64,000 nt of DNA from Oopsacas minuta (lineage: Eukaryota > Porifera > Hexactinellida > Lyssacinosida > Leucopsacidae). The notes under the pieces were generated by a model. The model worked only from the letters and a program-made list of their open reading frames with translations. It was not told where the DNA came from and searched no databases. The translations under genes were made by a program, and so were the position numbers. Where the stretch lies: the NCBI GenBank assembly GCA_024704765.1, contig JAKMXF010000030.1:1-64000 (forward strand), read 5' to 3'. Positions 57,519 to 64,000 of the stretch are shown here, one piece after another (position 1 is the first letter of the stretch; every line of letters begins with the position of its first letter).

Positions 57519-58723
57519 TCAACAACACCTAAAGTCTGGTCTAGGTATAGGGCCGATAGATACTGTGACTGAATCAGTTTGTCTCTCTTCAGAGATAATA
57601 TTGAACCTTACTGCTAGGATCTTACATAATTCAGACTCAAGGAGATTAATCCCTAAAAATAGAACTAATAAATAAGTTCATGGTACCGGTTCCCAAATTC
57701 CAGGGGTAGAGGGAGCCCTTTTGTGATCCAAGTATCTCTACAAGCACTAAACTATAAGGAACCAAATGAAACTAGTAGTATTTGGCAGCACTGTCCTTAG
57801 TCCAGTCTGATTAAGTGGAGTCTTACACATGACTTACCAGTTCCATCTCTAGCAGAAGTCTTAGCTACAAAATGGATTTTGTATTTCGCCTTACACAATT
57901 TATATTCATTATCATTTCTGGAGGCGTCACATTTATTAGCACATAACACTATATCAGGTCGGTGGTGTTTATGGCTGTCATATATATTGTAGATGGACTT
58001 TAGGTGCTCATCAATACTTCGAAAGGTTTGTGTGTCATCCATGGACCAGACCAATATTATTATGTCACTCTGTCTACAAGATGAAATAAAAGTAACTACA
58101 CTGTGCCCTCTCTAATTGTCCGATTTGACCCAATTGCCAGCTGGTGGACAATTAGAGAGGACCACTGTATAGAACATTTCGTAACTTTTATCAAAGGTTT
58201 AGATATACGTACAAGCAAGCTTCGTATTCTTGCACTGTGCAGTCAGCGAACACTACGTATGCGTGGATAAAGCAGGGATTATCTAGGTGCTAAAAGTATC
58301 AGTTCAGTAGCCATGAAGGACACAATGTGACGATCATGAGAGGGTGACATATTGACCCCTGTAATTGGTACAAGGGATCAATATGTTACCCTCCAAGACA
58401 GTCCCAACCGAAAAATCCCTGTATAAACCCTTGCCAGATCCACAAACACTATATTGTGTCAGTAGACAGTTGTTACAACTAGTATTCCACCTGAATATTG
58501 ATCGGGGGCTTGCAAACATATCAAACTGCTGATCATACAACCGAACATTAACATCCCTTCTATCCTGGCCTGAACCAATAATCAGTTGTTTATTCACATA
58601 ATCTGATTTGATTGTAGGCTTTGTGTTCTCTGTGTTTACATCATGACCGCTCAGTTTACCGATTAAGGTAGTCTTCCCTACTCCATTACAGCCGACGAAT
58701 TGTATGTAAGGAGTATAAGCCAT
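57519..58723 (-). CDS. Divergent Rab-like GTPase 3, G3 glycine lost
   Basis: Three exons, 58723-58491, 58073-57838 and 57652-57519, total 603 nt and 200 residues. G1 is VGCNGVGKTTL, G4 LCANKCDAS, and a G5-like TSARDGTG is present. The G3 position reads VRLYDQQFDM, the same Asp-Gln-Gln-Phe replacement as in GTPase 2. The end is FRCC, again a double-cysteine prenyl site. About half the residues agree with GTPase 2 (KPTIKSDY versus RPTIKSDF; ILVWSMDD versus VLVWSLSD), so this is a tandem pair. The donor of exon 1 (GTGGAA) is weak but phase and paralogy support it. The first intron carries a 69-bp hairpin MITE. Confidence 0.82.
58099..58167. mobile_element. 69-bp hairpin MITE in GTPase 3 intron
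   Basis: Left end CACTGTGCCCTCTCTAATTG and inverted right end CAGTGGTCCTCTCTAATTG with TA on both sides. The inner 15 bp pair perfectly. Confidence 0.8.
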
Positions 58724-58763
58724 GTGAATACTTTCTAGTTGCTATGGTAACGAAATTCCTGTA

Positions 58764-58835
58764 CAGTAGACTCTGCTTAATAGGGTCACATCGGGACCAT
58801 GAGACCATTTTGCCCCGTTTAAGCAGAGTCTACTG
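58764..58835. mobile_element. 72-bp pogo-like MITE with perfect 17-bp TIRs
   Basis: CAGTAGACTCTGCTTAA and its exact complement flank 38 bases, with TA at each side. It sits just upstream of the GTPase 3 start codon, in the promoter region. Confidence 0.88.
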
Positions 58836-59154
58836 TACACACACTTTCTTGAATATTAACATACGAAGTTACGTATTGTCTCTTGTACCAATTGCACCCA
58901 TAGGTTAGGGACTTAACACCTTTCAATAATTTCACCCCTGGGGGCGAGTCAGAGGTCAAATAACCAACATGGTCCTATCCTTATCATACCAAAGTTTCTT
59001 ATAAGAAATTCAGTCCGTAAGGGTTGAAGGGGATTGGAAAATTGCAAAGTATAAACAGTGCAAATAAACAACAATAAACAACAATAAACAACAATAAACA
59101 ACAATAAACAATTCAAAAATGTAATCAGAGCCCTTAGGTGTTAAATATTCACAT
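58836..59154. other. Spacer between GTPase 3 and adhesion GPCR
   Basis: No gene seen. An array of CAATAAACAA units lies at 59065-59110. It should hold the GTPase 3 promoter and the receptor's 3' untranslated region. Confidence 0.5.
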
Positions 59155-62100
59155 CTAATCTACAAAACTATCATCTTGTACAGGAGTGTTTTCCTTTAGT
59201 TCCGGTTCTGGTTCCTGATCAGTTGTTAAATCAGGAATATTGACGTATTCTGGGTCTTTTGATTTCTTATTAACCTGACTGTAAATGGGCTCAGGTTGTG
59301 TACCCTCTGTTCCTGTTGTTTGTTTGTCAGATAGGTTGGAGTAAGATGGTTCTATTAATAGTAACGTTAATTATAAATTAGTTTCTGTATATAGTTCCTA
59401 ATTAATTAACGAATTAGAGAAACAAAAAATGCAAAAAGAAAGAGAAAATTCCGCGAACTTAGAAAATTTTGGCGGGAAAATCATATCCCCGCTCAAATGC
59501 AGAATTCACCCGCTTCCTTGATGCCTAGATAAATGTTAATATGCTATTTCCCGCTTAAAACCATATACCCACTGGAGATGAGGTGTTAGTTTCAATACTT
59601 ACTTACCTTCATTAGTGATTTCATCTTGAGTTGGGAGAGCTACAAATCCTTCTTTTGTCCTAGCCTGTTTGGGTATCGGTTGAGGAAAATCCCCTATTTA
59701 CATACATCAATAATGCAAACGTAAAGGGGTACATGGGTACAAATTGGACCCCTACACCCTGGTTACGAACAAATATACAAATATGCAACTTACCAACAGA
59801 AGACCTTGGAGATCTGGTGTCTCCTATTTCCATGCTATCTCCTAATGACTTCCTCATGCCTGATTCTACATATGAATCAGTTGTCCGTTGTTTTTTCAAA
59901 CTATATTTGGAAGAAAGTCTGCCCTGTGAACTGACATCGGTTTTGTCACCTCGTCTGAGTGTAAACATCCATTTTGTGAATCTTCCAGATCTCAGAGATT
60001 TCCTTATCTCATTATTCCGCAGAACTAACAGGAAGAAAAATAATATCCCATTCGACGCATTCAAGAACACAAACATCCATTCGATAATAATACTATAAGC
60101 AGATACACCGAACGTAAACAATAACAACAACAACCAGGGGGTGTTTAAGACTGGTAACATGATAGCAGCACTCAATAGGGAGACTCGGAGCCCACGTAAT
60201 CGATCCTTATCGAAACTAGACATGGACATGAATATCTTAACGGTACTCATAACTAATAGGATCATATTAACAAGGAGGATAATCAAGATTGGACCGATAA
60301 ATGACCAAATTAATCCTCTCTCCTGTGACAACCAACAGTGATCCTCCCCTATGCGTATATAGTATGCGTTAGCTGTCCCAGCTGTGATGGCCACTACGAC
60401 AATAGGTGACCCCCAACCGAGGAACATCAGATACCAAGAAATCCTCCTCTCACTAAAAACGAAAAATATCTTATAGAAGAGCATAATAGCAATACACATA
60501 CTCCAAGCGAATACAGCCAGCCACGTGTAGTGCATAAGGACAGTAACTACGAAACACCCTGGGTGGCTGTTAGTAGCCGTCTGTATACCGAAAATAAACG
60601 TCCCCGTAGCGAGGAATAACGCGATGGCATAGTTAAAGTGTACGATGTTTCCTTCTACACGAAGTGTCAACTTATATGTAATCACATAGAGGATTATTGC
60701 TATTGTGAGGAGAATTAGGGAAATACTTAAGAGGAGATACGTCACCACCGACAGAGCCAAATTTTGTTCCCTAGTGAGACCAGCATCGAAGGGACGAACC
60801 AAGACACCGAAGCTGGTGAAATGATTGGTCTCACAGTTCACACCTGTTGGCGTTACATGTGTCAGTATGCCACTTGTGTCCCATTTATTTAGTGTCGTAT
60901 TGAAGAAGACACATTCTTGGTTCATGCCAGAGGATTTGTTAAACATAATCGTAGCTGAAATATCCTCATTTCCGGTGTTAAGATTAAAATTATGAATCTT
61001 ATCAGAGAAAATGACGTCATTTGAAGAACCTGTGTCCTCTGGGGTAAGAAGAGGATTATCTATTTGTACATGAGACAACATTCTTGGAGAATTAACACTT
61101 AGCATCAAAGGCCCTAACTCGATCTCCCCTGATTCTAATCTCATTACGGTTAAGTGTAAATTGTCCGATTCCAGAAATGTAGATTCCATAGGAGCCGTAT
61201 CCCTCTTAACATTGCTATTATATGTGAATTCAGTGTATAAGATGGAGAGAACATCGATTATACGAAGGAAATCTGCGTAGTTCTTTGAGGGAGAGACCGA
61301 TTGTCCTTCGTTAGGAAGGATACCTGTCTCCCAGAGGAGCGATCCTGCCTTAATTGCATCTTGGAAATAGGATTGATCGATATTAACAGACTCATTGGCT
61401 TGTTTAACACTTTCTAGAGATCTGGACAGAGATTCTACTAGAATGCTAGTTTGTGTGGGAGTTATGCTAGTTTCATTTGGTTCCTTATTGTTTAGTGCTT
61501 GTAGAGATACTTCCAATATTATCACTGCATCCTGTATTTCTGGGAGATCTTTATAAGGATCTATAAGTGTTAGATTATAGAAATTATTCTTGGAAAGATA
61601 GGGGAACTTTCCTTACGGTAACATAACGATAATTTGAGTTCAATGCTATAGGCAGTGCTGCCAAGTCTCCGTAAAATTGACTGCTATCTCGTATCTACGT
61701 ATTTCTAGCTTACATGTACGTGTAATACTTTTTGTTAACGATGAAGGTTAATATTAAAAATTCCTCAATGTTTGTACCGACCTCAGATATGTACGAGTTA
61801 TTTCTCAAAGAATGTATGTATGTATGATATCAAATAGTTCTTTGATAGTTTGTCGCATGCTGATAGTCATTATAGCTTATTGTTTACAAACGCGAAAGTG
61901 ATTATTTACAAAAATTTGTTAGCTAATGGCATTTGTAAAGCAAATTAAGGCCTGTTGGGGGTCATTAGGGGTTTTAAAATGCTCCGTAAAAATTTGGTTC
62001 CCACGTAAATTTTCTGAATTCACTTGGCAGCACTGTTTGAGCCTCACGGTCTGTATTTTGTGACCTTCATGGCTGCCGAACTGACACTCCTAGTCTTAAG

Positions 62101-62387
62101 TGTCACTGAAACATGCTAATAGAGGTAATAACTACTGTAAAGTGTAAATAACTTACTAAGCGTGATATGTAGAATTGCTTCCGGTCCTTCTCCTATCTGG
62201 TTAACAGCCCTAACAGATATCTCTAATTTGACAGCCTCTTCATCTCTCTTAATATCAATAAAGGTGTCTTCTGTTTCTAACGTCACATTTTCAGTATCTT
62301 TACGATTGTAAATATTTACTATTTGGACGATGTAGTATTTGATTATTCCATTCTGATGAATGATAAGAGGACTCTCCATGTTAAGTG
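59155..62387 (-). CDS. Adhesion-type GPCR: FN3, GAIN/GPS, 7TM, tyrosine-rich tail (5' end missing)
   Basis: Minus-strand exons: about 62387-62157 (fibronectin III-like, ending VRAVNQIGEGPEAIL), 61560-59795 (GAIN, GPS and 7TM), then two tail exons near 59664-59607 and 59351-59155. The GPS has the paired cysteines and Trp (ECVFFNTTLNKWDTSG ... GVNCETNHFTSFGVLV), and His-Phe-Thr fits the autocleavage triad. Seven hydrophobic segments follow (for example VVTYLLLSISLILLTIAIIL as the first and WMFVFLNASNGILFFFLLVL as the last). The tail has IYSQV, EYVNI and SYSNL tyrosine motifs. These receptors sense adhesion through a tethered agonist (family knowledge). The 5' exons and signal peptide are not found. 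The joint after SSVG at 59795 does not phase simply with the next tail exon; reading through it gives a stop at 59660. Confidence 0.85.
61653..62035. mobile_element. TIR element with CAGTGCTGCCAAGT ends, 383 bp
   Basis: CAGTGCTGCCAAGT and its exact complement are 383 bp apart in the receptor's intron, and CTCCGTAAAA is also echoed near the right end (GCTCCGTAAAAATTTGG is in direct orientation). The CAGTGNTGCCAA end is hAT-like. I found no clear 8-bp target duplication. Confidence 0.7.
62040..62105. repeat. Dispersed repeat family A, copy 3 (partial)
   Basis: GACCTTCATGGCTGCCGAAC, TGACACTCCTAG and TTAAGTGTC correspond to the distal part of the copies at 5310 and 63850. It directly follows the TIR element above. 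Confidence 0.6.
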
Positions 62388-62988
62388 TGTCCTTTCTATC
62401 AATTGTAGTGATTCGGGAGTGCTAGATGGTACTATTGAGATAGAAAATATACATGTGATTAAACCTCAATTATTGTTAGGTCCGTTGTCAAGGAAAGGAT
62501 TTATGGTATGCAATTTTGAATTTGTTGGAGTTTCTGGATAAGACAGGTCCTTACAATGATTATACAATTGGTATCACTGCGGATATAGCGGACAAATTGT
62601 GACTGTCCGTTGCTGTTCATACTAACGAAGTTACACTATAGACTCTTATCAAATGGAATTGTAAGTTACTTATTGGAACTAACAGGTAGCTTTCTGGAAC
62701 TAACCAATTTGTGTTTGTACCACACATAACTTGTAATTCAATTTGTTATATCACTAATCTGATTAGCCAAGAACAATTCACACCTTTTCACAGACATTTG
62801 TGAAGATTTCGTTCCGGTATTTGGAACAATTTTATGTTGACAAAGAGTCACTTACATGCCAATTCCCAAGTTGGTAACTATGCTCCGCCGTGTGTAGAAT
62901 TCTCTATACATAATATCGACCACATTGCAATATGATACTAACAATACTTTAGATAAATAGACAGTATATTGTCTATACAGCATATTCA
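62388..62988. other. Divergent spacer between receptor and protease
   Basis: The missing 5' exons of the receptor may lie here on the minus strand, but no convincing frame was found. On the plus strand 62536-62600 reads TGPYNDYTIGITADIADKL, which resembles a fibronectin-III strand pair; I could not attach it to any gene. Confidence 0.4.
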
Positions 62989-63737
62989 ATGGTGAGTATT
63001 GTCAATTTATCTATTGTTTGTTTATTGTTTGTTGTTTGTGTTTGTGACAAGAATTTGGCATATTTTAGTTATGAACAACATGATTTAGAGGATGGAGAAC
63101 ATCTCACAAACATTCTTCATAATCCATTCCTTGAAGGAGTGGTGGATAGGGATGTTAATAACATTCCAGAAGGATCTATTCATCACTATGTTAAGAAAAG
63201 AGAGATATTTGGAGAAGATGATAGAAACGAGGTAGATAGAGAATCGATTTCCGCTGAGAATAGACTAGCAGAGCTTTCTACTGTAAGTTCATATGCTTTC
63301 GTAATACAGTAGGCCCCAGCAGGGGGTTCAAACCTAGGGTCGATGAACCGCTTGGTGGTCTACGGAGGCCAGCAGGGGGCAACAGGATCAATTGTGGTCT
63401 ATAGAAGGGGCCCACGGATGGAAAAGGTTGGGACCCATTCTAGTAGACCCTCGCTAATCCGAACAGGTTATGCAACCTTTCGAAAATATAACTCTACGCG
63501 TAGTTCATATGCTATTATTAGCAATCATATTCACATATTTACAGGTGTTGATATCAGTTGGTTGTACAGGAATGTTGGTGACTAAGGAACACGTGTTAAC
63601 TGCAGCACATTGTATCCACACAGAGGGATATTTTAAGAAGGGTTATAGCAGCCTAGAGGTAGGGATAGAGATGTCTTATGGGATAGAATGGAGACAAGTT
63701 TTAACTATGTTCCTACCCTCTAATTGGACCAATCCCG
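62989..63737 (+). CDS. PRSS23/35-like secreted serine protease, 5' part
   Basis: Two exons are visible, 62989-63282 and 63545-63737, with phase 1 at the last donor; the gene continues past it, probably beyond the right edge. The product starts with a signal peptide (MVSIVNLSIVCLLFVVCVC) and a charged propeptide of about 75 residues. The second exon begins the trypsin fold: GCTGMLVTKEHVLTAAHCIH holds the catalytic histidine and its disulfide partner. The wording, and YFKKGYSSLEVGIEMS after it, is closer to PRSS23/PRSS35 than to trypsins. The catalytic Asp and Ser lie outside the visible part, so activity cannot be judged; PRSS35 itself lacks the serine. The intron contains a hAT-like element. 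Confidence 0.8.
63315..63445. mobile_element. hAT-like MITE in the protease intron
   Basis: AGGGGGTTCAAACCTAGGGT ... GAACCGCTTGGTGGTC at the left faces CCACGGATGG ... AGGTTGGGACCC at the right, imperfectly inverted. A pogo-like end (TAGTAGACCCTCGCTAATCC) follows directly. Confidence 0.6.
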
Positions 63738-63849
63738 GTTTGTTTAAGTTGTATTGAGAAATTTGTGTCAGTTTTCATAGTTTGCAAATATTTATGAGGA
63801 ATTTGGTTGCTATGGTGATGCCAGAAATGTGTTTTTCAGAAGTTCTGTG

Positions 63850-64000
63850 CAGGGGATATTTCTTGCAGGACCTCTCCTGGGATAGCACTTCTTGGACGGT
63901 AACATATTGATCCTCTACTTGAGTCTCACGGTTGGTACTAAGTGTCCTTTATGACTGCTGAACTGGCAATTTTAGGTGTCCGCCAAACACCTAGATACAC
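63850..64000. repeat. Dispersed repeat family A, fullest copy
   Basis: CTTGCAGGACCTCTCCTGGG, TTCTTGGACGGTAAC, GTGTCCTTTATGACTGCTGA and ACTGGCAATTTTAGGTGTCC share order and spacing with 5310-5432. The copy runs to the window edge, so its right end is not seen. Confidence 0.65.

Noticed and set aside
1-64000. CRISPR arrays, bacterial operons, prophage
   Set aside because: The repeats are tandem or TIR-based without spacer structure, and the genes are spliced animal genes.

Overview
The window is nuclear DNA from an animal, most likely an early-branching one with a compact genome such as a sponge. I infer this from three things. The genes are typical of Metazoa (unkempt, DOK-type docking protein, CDC42 small effector, DLC/STARD RhoGAP, ARHGAP21/23-like RhoGAP, adhesion GPCR). 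Most introns are tiny, about 50-60 nt. The DNA is AT-rich and full of short inverted-repeat transposons. There are no bacterial, viral or organellar signatures. The species cannot be fixed from the sequence alone.

Layout. 1-1055: decayed minus-strand coding-like repeats. 1056-5941: four minus-strand genes (GPN2 GTPase, REEP5/6-like ER-shaping protein, PP2A B55 subunit, CDC42 small effector). 7685-11607: a srGAP-like F-BAR/RhoGAP/SH3 gene. 11899-15459: unkempt on the minus strand with TAF10 nested on the plus strand inside one intron. 15648-17625: an unassigned gene with ubiquitin-binding-like helices. 17728-19718: a Ras-like GTPase with a GRF zinc-finger gene nested antisense in its second intron. 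19977-22528: a long coiled-coil protein. 23852-29066: a DLC1/STARD-type SAM-RhoGAP-START gene. 29994-31204: a frameshifted NHL-repeat gene. 31602-32031: a 19-bp minisatellite. 32594-37718: IQGAP, interrupted by one in-frame TAG. 38335-42963: an intronless ARHGAP21/23-like gene. 42964-47350: gene-poor, repeat-rich. 47351-49923: a DOK-like docking protein. 49924-51760: repeats. 51761-58723: three divergent Rab-like GTPases with aspartyl aminopeptidase (DNPEP) between the first and second. 59155-62387: adhesion GPCR, 5' end missing. 62989 to the right edge: start of a secreted PRSS23/35-like serine protease.

A striking share of the genes serve small-GTPase signalling at membranes and the actin cortex: one Ras, three Rab-like GTPases, three RhoGAPs, IQGAP, a CDC42 effector and a DOK adaptor. 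I give exon models worked out by hand from GT/AG signals and reading phase. Those for srGAP, DLC, DNPEP, unkempt, TAF10, Ras, DOK and the three GTPases close in frame from start to stop.

The strongest anomalies are the two Rab-like GTPases whose G3 motif has lost its glycine, the two nested genes, the in-frame stop in IQGAP, the frameshift in the NHL gene, a perfect 247-bp Tc1/mariner-type MITE, a 267-bp inverted duplication 7 kb apart, several MITE families inside introns, and very frequent short words (TCAGCTGAT, AGGTGTGA/AGGTGTTA) in introns, spacers and coding sequence.
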